Of a stretch of 64,000 bases of DNA, positions 48,998 through 58,593 are shown piece after piece. The notes below the pieces were generated by a model, which worked only from the letters and a program-made list of their open reading frames with translations, made no database searches and was not told where the DNA came from. Source of the stretch: Neisseria macacae ATCC 33926 (GTDB lineage: Bacteria > Pseudomonadota > Gammaproteobacteria > Burkholderiales > Neisseriaceae); contig NZ_CP094241.1 of assembly GCF_022749495.1 (NCBI RefSeq), positions 1,922,001 through 1,986,000 of the forward strand, read 5' to 3'. How positions within the stretch are numbered: the first letter of the stretch is position 1; the number at the start of each line of letters is the position of its first letter. Made by a program: the position numbers and the translations under genes.

Positions 48998-50119
48998 TTA
49001 GAACTTATGAACCATGCCCAAAGAAACGGCTTTTTGTTCAACAGAACCTGTTTGAGTCGGCGTCAGGCGGGTTTTGCTGCCCAGTTTCATATAGCCGGCA
49101 TGAGCAAGCATCGAAGTACGTTTGCTGAATTTGTAGGAGGTACCAACTACAACTTGGTCGAATTTATCGACCAGTTTTTCGCCGCTATTCACGCCTTTTG
49201 CCGCCCAGCCGTGGGCGTAAGTGAGGCGAGGAGTCAGGTTGCCGAAGGTATAACCCACGGTAACGGCTGCATCGGTAACTTTGACGGCTTCATTTTTACC
49301 GGCATCGGCAGTAATGTCAGTGCCTTTGTACGTATTGAAATCATCGGTAAAGTAACCCAGATATTTATTTGCGCTTTCATGGCCTTTGGTATATTGCGCA
49401 CCTACGCCGACAAACAGGTTGTTTTTGTCGTAGTAACTCTCGATTTTAGCGATTTGCGCGGCTTTGGTTTTACCGTTCTTGTCGGTGTATGCACCTTTGT
49501 AATGGCCGTAGGCAAGATTGGTGGTGAAACCGCTGTTTTCATAAGTCAAACCGGCGGTATATTGCTCTTTGCTGGGTTGTTCGTGCTTATATTTGTCATC
49601 TGGATTGCGGTTGTCGCGCGGCGCGTAGGACGCATTGAACTTGAACCCGCCGAACGAAGGGCTGTCGTAGCGCACGGATGTGGTGCGCACACCGGTGCGG
49701 GTGTTGATGCCCAAACCCATCGCGTTGGTTTTATACAACCACGGGTCGATGGTATCCATCTCGTTGAGCATATTGTTCATATTGCCGACGCGGACCTTAC
49801 CGAACTTGCCTTCCAAGCCGATGAAGGAATCGCGGTTGCCGAAACGCTGGCTGTTGGATTCGCCCAAAATGGAAGTACGCTGTTCCACCTGCCAGATGGC
49901 TTTGAGGTCGTCTGAGAGTTTTTCGCTGCCTTTGAAGCCGATGCGCGAGGTATTGTCATTGATACGGGTCGCGGTCGCGCTTTTTTCCGTACCTTCGTTA
50001 CCTTTGATTTTCACCTGTCCGGAGGTGATGGTGCTTTTGACTTGTCCGTACAGGACAACTTCGGCGGATGCTGCAAAAGGTAGGGCTGCTGCGGTTAAAG
50101 TAATCAATATTTTCTTCAT
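48998..50119 (-). CDS. Trimeric outer-membrane porin (PorB-like)
   Basis: A 373-residue porin with signal peptide MKKILITLTAAALPFAASA, first strand EVVLYGQVKSTI, the family LSDDLKAIWQVEQR, SFIGLEGKFGKVRVGNMNN, and terminal strand ending SLGMVHKF with the C-terminal Phe needed for assembly. Start set at the signal peptide with AGGAGG upstream. Neisserial PorB is an anion-selective general porin. Loop regions (RDNRNPDDKYKHEQ; KNEAVKVTDA) are likely surface-exposed. Confidence 0.94.
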   Translation of the reverse strand: MKKILITLTAAALPFAASAEVVLYGQVKSTITSGQVKIKGNEGTEKSATATRINDNTSRIGFKGSEKLSDDLKAIWQVEQRTSILGESNSQRFGNRDSFIGLEGKFGKVRVGNMNNMLNEMDTIDPWLYKTNAMGLGINTRTGVRTTSVRYDSPSFGGFKFNASYAPRDNRNPDDKYKHEQPSKEQYTAGLTYENSGFTTNLAYGHYKGAYTDKNGKTKAAQIAKIESYYDKNNLFVGVGAQYTKGHESANKYLGYFTDDFNTYKGTDITADAGKNEAVKVTDAAVTVGYTFGNLTPRLTYAHGWAAKGVNSGEKLVDKFDQVVVGTSYKFSKRTSMLAHAGYMKLGSKTRLTPTQTGSVEQKAVSLGMVHKF

Positions 50120-50618
50120 GAGTCCTCCTCGAATTTTAAAATTGAGTAAAAATACCAAACTCAATCATAATGATTTATGGATTATTAGACAACTCTTTTT
50201 ATCTTGAGAAAAATTATTATTTATTTCAAATATAATTTGCATTTCAACAACACGATATCGTAGGAATCTTTAATATTCATCCTTTCTGCAATTTTGTTGG
50301 CACAATCCCTATTTTTCCCTTGCCTCAAGATTGAAAATAAGGCAAGTGCAACTTTTTTCAGACGACCTTTTCGGGTCGTCTGAATATTTTTTTGTTTATG
50401 AAGAAAACCATAGCGGAAAGCAATGAAAAAACGAAGAAATTTTCCCATCTAAACTATTGCGCCGACAGGGATTTTGCCGTTTAATGCGAACCTGCTGAAT
50501 CAAGGGCCCGAGGCATATGCCGGCCGCCCCCACAGTTAACCTTTTGTATGCGGACAGTCTGCGCTTGACTGACTGCCGCCGCTGCAACAATCCCCCCTTC
50601 CACAAAAGGACTGTACCC
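50120..50618. promoter_or_regulatory. Divergent region, porin / polyamine-binding lipoprotein
   Basis: About 500 bp, AT-rich near the porin, with promoters for both genes expected. It carries a DUS hairpin (50358-50386). An open frame on the minus strand across it is built on DUS sequence and is not considered real. Confidence 0.5.
50358..50386. terminator. DUS inverted pair in promoter region
   Basis: TTCAGACGACC-TTTTC-GGGTCGTCTGAA forms a tight hairpin. It is unusual because it lies between two divergent starts, not after a gene. Confidence 0.6.
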
Positions 50619-51755
50619 ATGAAAAAAATTTCAATGGCGGCGGCACTCATCGGCCTCGTCTTGACTGCATGTAGCGGCGGCCAACAAACCGCCGCAGAAT
50701 CTTCCGCACCTTCTTCCCATACCGCCTCCGACAAGCTCAATATCTACAACTGGTCGGACTACGTCGACCCCGCCACGCTTGAAGCGTTCGAAAAAAATAC
50801 GCATATCAACGTCCGCTACGACTACTACGACAGCAACGAAGCCCTCGAAGCCAAGCTTTTGACCGGCAAATCCGGTTACGACCTCGTTGCACCGTCCATT
50901 GCCAACGTCGGACGCCAAATCAAAGCCGGCGCGTATCAAAAAATCGACAAAAGCCAAATCCCGAACTACGCCAATATCGATGCCGACCTGCTTGCCATGA
51001 TGGCAAAAGTCGATCCGGGCAACCAATACGCAGTCCCTTATTTCTGGGGCATCAACACGCTCGCCATCAACAAAAAACTGGTTCAAAAAGCCTTAGGGAC
51101 GGAGCAATTGCCCGAAAACGAATGGGATTTGGTGTTCAATCCCGAATACACCAAAAAGCTGAAATCCTGCGGTATCAGCTATTTTGACAGCGCCATCGAA
51201 CAAATCCCGCTCGCGCTGCATTATTTGGGCAAAGACCCGAATACCGAAAACCCCGACGACATCAAAGCCGCCGTCAACATGATGAAAAAAGTGCGTCCCG
51301 ACATCAAACGCTTCACTTCGTCAGGCTATATTGACGATATGGCGGCGGGCAATCTTTGCGTTTCAGTCGGTTACGGCGGCGATTTGAACATCGCCAAAAC
51401 ACGCGCGCAAGAAGCGAAGAACGGCGTCGAAATCGAAGTGTTAGCACCCAAAAGCGGCGTCGGCATCTGGGTGGATTCCCTGATGATTCCGCGCGATGCC
51501 CAAAACACCGCCAATGCGCATAAATACATCAACCACACGCTCGATCCCGAAGTCGCGGCGCAAAACGGCAATTTCGTTACCTACGCCCCCGCCAGCCGCC
51601 CTGCCCGCGCATTGATGGACGCAAAATATACCGGCGATGCGTCTATCTTCCCGACCAAGGAATTGATGGATAAAAGTTTCATCGTATCGCCCAAATCAAC
51701 AGATGCAAGCCGCCTGAGCGTCCGCCTGTGGCAATCGTTGAAAGCAGGCAAATAG
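50619..51755 (+). CDS. Polyamine ABC transporter substrate-binding lipoprotein (PotD/PotF-like)
   Basis: A 378-residue periplasmic binding protein with lipoprotein signal MKKISMAAALIGLVLTACSGG (lipobox LTAC). Polyamine-binding features: KLNIYNWSDYVDPATLEAFEK, VRYDYYDSNEALEAKLLTG, YAVPYFWGINTLAINK and SLMIPRDAQNTANAHKYINH. The start at the signal sequence is fixed by the lipobox; an upstream frame extends 34 codons without sense. No permease or ATPase is adjacent, as often in Neisseria, which encodes several PotD paralogues at scattered loci. Confidence 0.9.
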   Translation: MKKISMAAALIGLVLTACSGGQQTAAESSAPSSHTASDKLNIYNWSDYVDPATLEAFEKNTHINVRYDYYDSNEALEAKLLTGKSGYDLVAPSIANVGRQIKAGAYQKIDKSQIPNYANIDADLLAMMAKVDPGNQYAVPYFWGINTLAINKKLVQKALGTEQLPENEWDLVFNPEYTKKLKSCGISYFDSAIEQIPLALHYLGKDPNTENPDDIKAAVNMMKKVRPDIKRFTSSGYIDDMAAGNLCVSVGYGGDLNIAKTRAQEAKNGVEIEVLAPKSGVGIWVDSLMIPRDAQNTANAHKYINHTLDPEVAAQNGNFVTYAPASRPARALMDAKYTGDASIFPTKELMDKSFIVSPKSTDASRLSVRLWQSLKAGK

Positions 51756-51778
51756 CCGTTTGATGCGTTGGAAATATA

Positions 51779-51820
51779 AGGTCGTCTGAAAATCAAATTT
51801 GGTTTTCAGACGACCTTTTT
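51779..51820 (+). terminator. DUS-pair terminator of the polyamine-binding gene
   Basis: AAGGTCGTCTGAAAATC pairs with GGTTTTCAGACGACCTTTTT around a short loop, with a T-run after it. Confidence 0.85.
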
Positions 51821-51846
51821 TACTGCTATAGAACAAATTTAAAGAT

Positions 51847-52003
51847 TATAGTGGATTAACTTTAAACCAGTACGGCGTTGCCTCGCCTTAGCTCAAAGAG
51901 AACGATTCTCTAAGGTGCTGAAGCACCAAGTGAATCGGTTCCGTACTATCTGTACTGTCTGCGGCTTCGTCGCCTTGTCCTGATTTAAAGTTAATCCACT
52001 ATA
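51847..52003. repeat. Correia element (long form, 157 bp)
   Basis: Both ends perfect (TATAGTGGATTAA, TTAATCCACTATA), long block present. It lies about 220 bp upstream of the nosR FNR site. Confidence 0.95.
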
Positions 52004-52220
52004 TTCAATAAACCGCAACTTGAAAAACAAATCAGTGCCGCATTACCTGTGCCATGTACAGATTGCGATTGCCATCCTATATCGAAAACATATTAATACA
52101 CCACAAAACCCAAAATTATTTAATCACCCGGTTTTCTATTCCATTAGCAACAAAATTAGAGCCATCTCCACATAATCACAAAGTATTACTTACCGTTAAA
52201 ACCAGGTTTTAAGATTTGTA

Positions 52221-52265
52221 AATTTGACATAGGTCAAATTATTGCAAATAATGGATTCATATAAT
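52221..52265 (+). promoter_or_regulatory. FNR-type site and -10 box of nosR
   Basis: TTGACATAGGTCAA (52224-52237) is a perfect inverted repeat extended to 8-bp arms, close to the FNR consensus TTGAT-N4-ATCAA. A good -10 (TATAAT, 52260-52265) follows. Taking transcription start about 7 bases later (52272), the site is centred at about -41.5, the classic class II FNR position. This predicts oxygen-limited expression of the nos genes. Confidence 0.8.
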
Positions 52266-52301
52266 ATTAATGTTTAGAGTATCGAATAATCGGGAACAGC
52301 C

Positions 52302-54662
52302 ATGTCCTGCCTAAAAACGAAACACACATCAGGCATCTTGAATACGATGCTGGCGATGTTTTCCGTATTTGTCCTATTGTTTTCGACACTGCCCGCTTAC
52401 GCCGAGCGTTTGCCTGACTTTTTGTCAAAAGTCCAGCCTTCGGAAATTTTTCCGGGTGCAGACCGTTATGGCAAGCCTGAAGGCAAGCCTATGGTTGCCC
52501 GTGTTTATAAGGGCAACGAGCAGTTGGGTTTGGTGTATATCACGACGGACGTGGTCAATACGCGCGGCTATTCGAGCAAACCGATTGATACGATGATGGC
52601 TTTGGCCAACGATGGAACGATCGCCGGAGCGAAGCTGGTCGATCACCATGAGCCGATTATGCTTATTGGTATCCCGCAATCGCGTGTGGATAAATTCATC
52701 AATAAGTATATCGGTTTGAATTTTATTAAAAATCCACCTACTCCGGGTGTTGCACCCGGGGACATCATCAGCGGCGCGACCGTTACGCTGATGGTGATTA
52801 ACGACAGTATCCAGCGTTCGTTCAAAGTTGTTGCCGGTAAATATGGTTTGGGCACTGACAAAGCCGTTCAGACGACCTCCGCCAATGCTGCGGATACGCA
52901 ACAGGCTGCTGCCCCTGCGGCACAAACCCGACCTCGCCGCGCTGTCAACCCTGACAAACAGGACATCCAATCTTGGAATGCGCTGCTGGAACAAAAAGCC
53001 ATCGGTCATCTGCACATTACTGTTGATGAAATTAACAAGCTGTTTGAAAAAGGCGGCAAAGCAGGTGTTGCCGAACACGCCGAACAAGGCGCAGGCGACG
53101 ATACCTTTATCGATTTGTACACAGCCGTAGTCAGCCAGCCTTCCATCGGCAAAAGCCTGCTGGGCGAGGAAGGTTGGAAAAACCTGCAAAACCGTCTGCA
53201 ACCGGGTCAACAAGCTGTCTTGGTTGCCGGTGAAGGCCGTTATTCTTGGAAAGGTTCGGGCTATGTCCGCGGCGGTATTTTCGATCGTATCGAGATGATT
53301 CAAGGCGAAAACAGCTTCCGCTTTACCGACGCGCAACACGAACGCTTGGTTGATTTGGCAGCCGAAGGTGCGCCCCACTTTAAAGAAGTATCTTGGTTTA
53401 CGATTCCCGAAGGTGTGGAATTCGATGCTGCCGAACCTTGGCGTTTGCAGTTGATGGTTCAACGCGTATTGAGCGTAAACGACAAAGCGTTCGTAACCGC
53501 CGATTTGGATTACGAGCTGCCTCAAGGTTACTATGTCGATGATCCGAAAGCACCGCCCGTCGAAATCAGCGCACCTGTCGAACCGGCAGCCGCTCCTGCC
53601 GCCGACCAAGCCTCAGACACCAAAGGCATAGCCGAAGAAGCCTCTGAAGCCTCTTCAAACGACGGTGCGTCCAACCAACTCTGGAAACAGGTGTGGAAAG
53701 CGAAACAGGGACAAATCGCCGTAGTCGGCATCGCCTTGACCATCCTGCTTTTGGTCTTCCTGTTCCAAGACTGGATTGTCCGCTACGAGAAATGGTACGA
53801 CCGCTTCCGCCTGGTATTCCTGACATTTACCCTGTTCTATATCGGTTGGTACGCTCAGGCGCAACTGTCGGTCGTCAATACGCTGACACTGTTCTCCGCC
53901 ATCCTGACCGAATTCCGTTGGGACTTCTTCCTGATGGATCCGATTGTGTTCATCCTGTGGCTGTTTACCGCCGCAACCATGCTGCTGTGGAACCGCGGTA
54001 CATTCTGCGGCTGGCTCTGCCCCTTCGGTTCGCTGCAAGAGTTGACCAACCGTATCGCCAAAAAATTGGGCGTGAAACAGATTACCGTGCCGCACCTGCT
54101 GCACACGCGCCTGACTGCGATTAAATACGTCATTTTCTTCGCACTGTTGGCAATTTCCCTGTACGATTTGGGTACGGCGGAAAAATTCGCAGAGGTAGAA
54201 CCCTTTAAAACGGCAATTATTTTGAAATTCGTCCGCGAATGGTGGTTTGTCGCGTTTGCCGTTACCCTTTTGGTTGCCGGCCTGTTTATCGAACGCTTCT
54301 TCTGCCGCTATCTGTGCCCATTGGGCGCGGGTATCGCCCTACCCGGCCGCTTCCGCGTATTCGACTGGCTTCGCCGCTACAAAATGTGCGGCAACCCTTG
54401 CCAAATCTGTACGCACGAATGCCCCGTTCAGGCGATTGCACCGGAAGGCGACATCCATCCGAACGAATGTATCCAGTGCCTGCACTGCCAAGTCATGTAT
54501 CACCATGACACACGTTGCCCGCAAGTTGTAGCAACCAACAAGAAAAAACAAAAACAGGCGGCGGCAAAAGCCGACCCCGAAACCGCATCTGCAAAACAGC
54601 AGCCTGGGGAGCAGGTTGTGCAGTTTGTGAAAAAAGAAACCGCCCCTAAAGCCGGCGAATAA
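52302..54662 (+). CDS. nosR: NosR, nitrous oxide reductase regulatory/electron-donating protein
   Basis: A 786-residue membrane flavo-iron-sulfur protein. Signal/membrane segment at residues about 14-33; a periplasmic FMN-binding domain with SGATVT (Thr160, probable covalent flavin site); then a second periplasmic part with a Pro/Ala linker (about 420-465); five or six membrane segments (about 470-690) with CP motifs CGWLCPFG and CRYLCPLG; and two 4Fe-4S motifs (CQICTHECP, CIQCLHCQ) in the cytoplasm. NosR passes electrons to NosZ and is needed for its activity. The frame is intact, unlike in pathogenic Neisseria where nos genes have decayed. Confidence 0.95.
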   Translation: MSCLKTKHTSGILNTMLAMFSVFVLLFSTLPAYAERLPDFLSKVQPSEIFPGADRYGKPEGKPMVARVYKGNEQLGLVYITTDVVNTRGYSSKPIDTMMALANDGTIAGAKLVDHHEPIMLIGIPQSRVDKFINKYIGLNFIKNPPTPGVAPGDIISGATVTLMVINDSIQRSFKVVAGKYGLGTDKAVQTTSANAADTQQAAAPAAQTRPRRAVNPDKQDIQSWNALLEQKAIGHLHITVDEINKLFEKGGKAGVAEHAEQGAGDDTFIDLYTAVVSQPSIGKSLLGEEGWKNLQNRLQPGQQAVLVAGEGRYSWKGSGYVRGGIFDRIEMIQGENSFRFTDAQHERLVDLAAEGAPHFKEVSWFTIPEGVEFDAAEPWRLQLMVQRVLSVNDKAFVTADLDYELPQGYYVDDPKAPPVEISAPVEPAAAPAADQASDTKGIAEEASEASSNDGASNQLWKQVWKAKQGQIAVVGIALTILLLVFLFQDWIVRYEKWYDRFRLVFLTFTLFYIGWYAQAQLSVVNTLTLFSAILTEFRWDFFLMDPIVFILWLFTAATMLLWNRGTFCGWLCPFGSLQELTNRIAKKLGVKQITVPHLLHTRLTAIKYVIFFALLAISLYDLGTAEKFAEVEPFKTAIILKFVREWWFVAFAVTLLVAGLFIERFFCRYLCPLGAGIALPGRFRVFDWLRRYKMCGNPCQICTHECPVQAIAPEGDIHPNECIQCLHCQVMYHHDTRCPQVVATNKKKQKQAAAKADPETASAKQQPGEQVVQFVKKETAPKAGE

Positions 54663-54782
54663 TCTGAAACCCTAAAGAAATACCGGGTCAACCGTACCCA
54701 CACTTATAAACATAAATACGTTTTTTCAATCGGCAGGTCGTCTGAAAACGCCGGCTGCCGAATTTTATCCAAGGAGTGTTGT

Positions 54783-56753
54783 ATGTCAGACGAAAAATTA
54801 GAACAAAACGGCTTAAGCCGTCGTTCATTCTTAGGTACTGCCGCCGTTTCAGGCGCAGGTATTGCCGGCGCCGGTCTGTTGGGTTTGGCGGGCTGTTCCA
54901 AAGAGGGTGGCGATAAAGCCGCCGCTTCAGGTGCTGCGCCTGCCGCCAAAACCGAGTCTCATGCCTCTGCCGAACCGGGCAAACAGACTTCCGAAGTCGG
55001 TCCGGGCGAACTCGACCAATACTACGGCTTCCTCTCCGGCGGCCAATCGGGCGAAATGCGCTTGATCGGCGTACCTTCCATGCGCGAACTGATGCGTATC
55101 CCCGTGTTCAACATGGACAGCGCGACCGGTTGGGGCCGTACCAACGAGAGCCTGCGTATTTTGAATGAAAAAAATACGCCGGAAACCAACCAGTTCCTGA
55201 AAGACAGCGGCCTGCGCTGCTACCCTAACGGCGACTTGCACCACCCTCACTTGTCGTTTACCGACCAAACTTACGACGGCCGCTACGCGTATGCCAACGA
55301 CAAAGCAAACAACCGCGTTTGCCGCGTCCGCCTGGACTTCATGAAAACCGACAAAATCACCGAAATCCCTAACGTTTCCGGTGTACACGGTCTGCGTCCG
55401 CAACGTTATCCGAAAACCGGCTATGTCTTTGCCAACGGCGAACACATCGTACCGGTAAGCGGCGTGGGTACTTGGAACGACGCCAAAACTTGGAATGCCG
55501 TTTATACCGCCATTGACGGCGAAACCATGGACATCGCATGGCAAGTATTGGTGGACGGCAACTTGGACAACGGCGATGCCGACTACCAAGGCAAATACTC
55601 CTTCTCCACTTGCTACAACTCCGAACGTGCCCTGACCGTACAAGGTGCTTCTTCCAACGAGCAAGACTGGTGCGTCGTCTTCAATCTTGCCGCCATCGAA
55701 GAAGGCATCAAAAAAGGCGACTTCAAAGAAGTCAACGGCGTGAAAATGCTGGACGGCCGCGCAGAAGCCAATTCCCCTTACACCCGCTACATCCCCGTGC
55801 CGAACTCTCCGCACGGCTGTAACGCTTCCCCTGACGGTAAATACATCATGCTCAACGGTAAACTGTCTCCGACCGTTACTGTATTGGACGTCAGCAAACT
55901 GGACGATTTGTTCGCCGGCAAAATCAAAGAGCGCGACGTGGTTGTCGCCGAACCCCAACTGGGTCTCGGTCCTTTACACACCGCGTTTGACGGCCGCGGC
56001 AACGCCTACACCACGCTGTTTATCGACAGCCAAATGGTTAAATGGAACATCGACGACGCCATCAAAGCCTACAAAGGCGAAAAAGTGGATCCGATCAAAC
56101 AGAAACTCGACGTCCACTACCAACCCGGCCACAACCATACGACCATGGGCGAAACCAAGGAAGCCGACGGCAAATGGCTGGTATCTTTGAACAAATTCTC
56201 CAAAGACCGCTTCCTCAACGCCGGCCCGCTGAAACCGGAATGCGACCAGTTGATCGACATTTCCGGCGACGAAATGCGCCTGGTACACGACAACCCGACC
56301 TTTGCCGAACCGCATGACCTGTGTCTGGTTGCCGCTTCCAAAGTCAACCCGAAAAAAACCTGGGACCGCAAAGACCCATGGTTCTGGCAAGACGCTGTGG
56401 AACAGGCGAAAAAAGACGGTGTCGAGCTGGAAAAAGCCGCCAAAGTCATCCGCGAGGGCAACAAAGTCCGCGTATACATGACTGCCGTTGCGCCTGCGTA
56501 CAGCATCCCGCAATTCGAAGTCAACCAAGGCGACGAAGTAACCGTATATGTGACCAACGTCGAAACCATCGAAGACTTGACCCACGGCTTCACTTTGGAA
56601 GGCTACGGCATCGCCATGGAAATCGGCCCGCAAGCTACCCAATCGGTAACCTTCAAAGCCGTCCGTCCGGGCGTACACTGGTACTACTGCCAATGGTTCT
56701 GCCACGCCCTGCACATGGAAATGTCCGGTCAAATGATCGTTAAACCCCGATAA
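54783..56753 (+). CDS. nosZ: Nitrous oxide reductase NosZ
   Basis: A 656-residue periplasmic enzyme reducing N2O to N2. The Tat signal is LSRRSFLGTAAVSGAG near residues 13-28, followed by a Cys/Ala-rich cleavage region. A seven-bladed propeller holds the CuZ histidines (DLHHPHLSFTD, NSPHGCNAS, GPLHTAFD, PGHNHTT, EPHDL) and the C-terminal cupredoxin holds CuA: Cys636, Cys640, His644, Met647. All key ligands are present. An AAGGAG site precedes the ATG. A DUS-pair follows at 56786. Confidence 0.97.
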   Translation: MSDEKLEQNGLSRRSFLGTAAVSGAGIAGAGLLGLAGCSKEGGDKAAASGAAPAAKTESHASAEPGKQTSEVGPGELDQYYGFLSGGQSGEMRLIGVPSMRELMRIPVFNMDSATGWGRTNESLRILNEKNTPETNQFLKDSGLRCYPNGDLHHPHLSFTDQTYDGRYAYANDKANNRVCRVRLDFMKTDKITEIPNVSGVHGLRPQRYPKTGYVFANGEHIVPVSGVGTWNDAKTWNAVYTAIDGETMDIAWQVLVDGNLDNGDADYQGKYSFSTCYNSERALTVQGASSNEQDWCVVFNLAAIEEGIKKGDFKEVNGVKMLDGRAEANSPYTRYIPVPNSPHGCNASPDGKYIMLNGKLSPTVTVLDVSKLDDLFAGKIKERDVVVAEPQLGLGPLHTAFDGRGNAYTTLFIDSQMVKWNIDDAIKAYKGEKVDPIKQKLDVHYQPGHNHTTMGETKEADGKWLVSLNKFSKDRFLNAGPLKPECDQLIDISGDEMRLVHDNPTFAEPHDLCLVAASKVNPKKTWDRKDPWFWQDAVEQAKKDGVELEKAAKVIREGNKVRVYMTAVAPAYSIPQFEVNQGDEVTVYVTNVETIEDLTHGFTLEGYGIAMEIGPQATQSVTFKAVRPGVHWYYCQWFCHALHMEMSGQMIVKPR

Positions 56754-56785
56754 TCGGGTTTGACGGTTTATCACTGACTTAACGG

Positions 56786-56853
56786 AAAGGTCGTCTGAAA
56801 AAACTTTCAGGTCTTAGCGAAACCCGCTGCCCTCGTTTTCAGACGACCTTTTA
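56786..56853 (+). terminator. DUS-pair hairpin after nosZ
   Basis: AAAGGTCGTCTGAAAA pairs with TTTTCAGACGACCTTTT across a loop of about 40 bp; it may attenuate reading into nosD rather than stop it. Confidence 0.65.
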
Positions 56854-56962
56854 TAGCAGAACCGTTTGGACGCAACAGACTGTTCCGCTATAAAACAAAA
56901 ACACGGCCCTCACAGGCAGGCATCACCGTGCCGACGCACACCGCACGAATCAGAGGAACTCC

Positions 56963-58318
56963 ATGCACACACCCCAATTCAAAACATGGCGACGCGCTGT
57001 CCTGGCATTTATGTTCGGCGGCATGATTCAGACGACCTTTGCAGCCACCATCGACGTTTCCCCTACCGACAACCTCCCCGAAGTCATCGCGCGCGCGCAG
57101 GCAGGCGATACGCTCAAGCTCGCCTCCGGTACTTACAAAACTAAACTGCTTATCGACAAACCCATCACCATCGAAGGCCCTGCCGACCGCTCCGCCAAAA
57201 TCGAAGGCGACCGCACCGGCCGCACCATTGCCGTCATCGCCCCCGACGTTACCCTGCGCAACCTCACCGTCACCCGTTCCGGTATGAGCCTGCCCGCCAT
57301 GGATGCCGGCATCTACCTCGAAGAAACCGCCCCCCGCGCCTTAATCGAATACAACAACATCCTCGACAACTCCGTCGGCGTGTATATCCACGGCTCTGCC
57401 GAATCCATGGTGCGCGAGAACAAAATCGTCGGCGACTCCACCCTGCGCGTCAACGAACGCGGCAACGGCGTAACCGTCTGGAACGCCCCCGGCGCGCAAG
57501 TCGTCAGCAACGACATTTCCAAAGGCCGCGACGGCATTTTCTCCAACACCAGCAAAAACAACACCTATAAAAACAACCGCTTCAGCAACCTGCGTTTCGC
57601 CGTCCACTACATGTACACCAACGACAGCGAAGTCAGCGGCAACATTTCCGTCGGCAATAACATGGGCTACGTTTTGATGTTTTCCGACCGCCTCAACGTA
57701 TACGGCAACATCGCCGTCGGCAGCCGCGACCAAGGCATCATGCTCAACTACGTCAACTATTCCGACATCCACGACAACATCATCAACAAAGCCGGCAAAT
57801 GCGTTTTCGCCTACAACGCCAACTACAACAAAATCGTCGCCAACCATTTTGAAAACTGCCAAATCGGCATCCACTTCACCGCCGCCATCGAAGGCACCAC
57901 CCTTTCCGACAACGCCTTCATCAACAACGAAAGCCAAGTCAAATACGTCAGCACACGTTTTCTTGACTGGGGCGAAGGCGGACGCGGCAACTACTGGAGC
58001 GACAACAGCGCGTTCGACCTCGACGGCGACGGCTTCGGCGACAGCGCGTACCGCCCCAACGGCATCATTGACCAAATCATCTGGCGCGCGCCCGTTTCCC
58101 GCCTCCTGATGAACAGCCCCGCCATCAGCATCGTCAAATGGGCGCAATCGCAATTCCCCGCCATCCTTCCCGGCGGCGTGATCGACAGCAAACCGCTGAT
58201 GAAGGCGGGTAGCAACAAAACCACCACCAAATACGAAGCCATGAAAGAACAACTGTTGCAAGAAGCCAAAACCCATCAGTCCGAATGGAGCGATGCCGAA
58301 AACGGCTCATTGAACTAA
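56963..58318 (+). CDS. nosD: NosD, periplasmic copper-site maturation protein
   Basis: A 451-residue exported protein with a signal peptide (residues about 1-28) and a right-handed parallel beta-helix made of PbH1 repeats (about 45-350; many N/G/I ladder positions such as NNILDNSVGVYIHGSA, NDISKGRDGIFSNTS, NKAGKCVFAYNANYNKI). NosD works with NosF and NosY to mature the CuZ centre. The C-terminal tail (after about 390) is helical. Confidence 0.94.
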   Translation: MHTPQFKTWRRAVLAFMFGGMIQTTFAATIDVSPTDNLPEVIARAQAGDTLKLASGTYKTKLLIDKPITIEGPADRSAKIEGDRTGRTIAVIAPDVTLRNLTVTRSGMSLPAMDAGIYLEETAPRALIEYNNILDNSVGVYIHGSAESMVRENKIVGDSTLRVNERGNGVTVWNAPGAQVVSNDISKGRDGIFSNTSKNNTYKNNRFSNLRFAVHYMYTNDSEVSGNISVGNNMGYVLMFSDRLNVYGNIAVGSRDQGIMLNYVNYSDIHDNIINKAGKCVFAYNANYNKIVANHFENCQIGIHFTAAIEGTTLSDNAFINNESQVKYVSTRFLDWGEGGRGNYWSDNSAFDLDGDGFGDSAYRPNGIIDQIIWRAPVSRLLMNSPAISIVKWAQSQFPAILPGGVIDSKPLMKAGSNKTTTKYEAMKEQLLQEAKTHQSEWSDAENGSLN

Positions 58319-58593
58319 GCGGAACCGGCAAACACGCCCCGCAAGGTCGTCTGAAAACTTTTCAGACGACCTTAAAACCCCGCCGCAGCAAGGTTTTGCC
58401 CCTCATTGCCGTACTGACGGGCATCCGCCGCAAATACGGTGCAACCCGCAACGCAGGCAACAGTCAAAAACGCCGCCCCATAACAAACGTCGTCTGAAAC
58501 CCTTCTCCCTTTTTCAGACGACCCCATACAAAGAACGCCCTTTTCAGACGACCCTCAACGTCGTCTGAAACCCATCCACACAAGGAAGCACTC
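58319..58593. repeat. DUS-rich nosD-nosF spacer
   Basis: Six GTCGTCTGAA-type motifs occur within 240 bp, starting near 58344, 58362, 58488, 58512, 58540 and 58559. The first two form a tight hairpin (58343-58373). The stretch holds no gene. Such density is unusual inside an operon. Confidence 0.75.

Noticed and set aside
50221..50448. 75-codon minus-strand frame upstream of the porin
   Set aside because: It reads through a DUS hairpin and AT-rich promoter DNA, with no ribosome site or family pattern.
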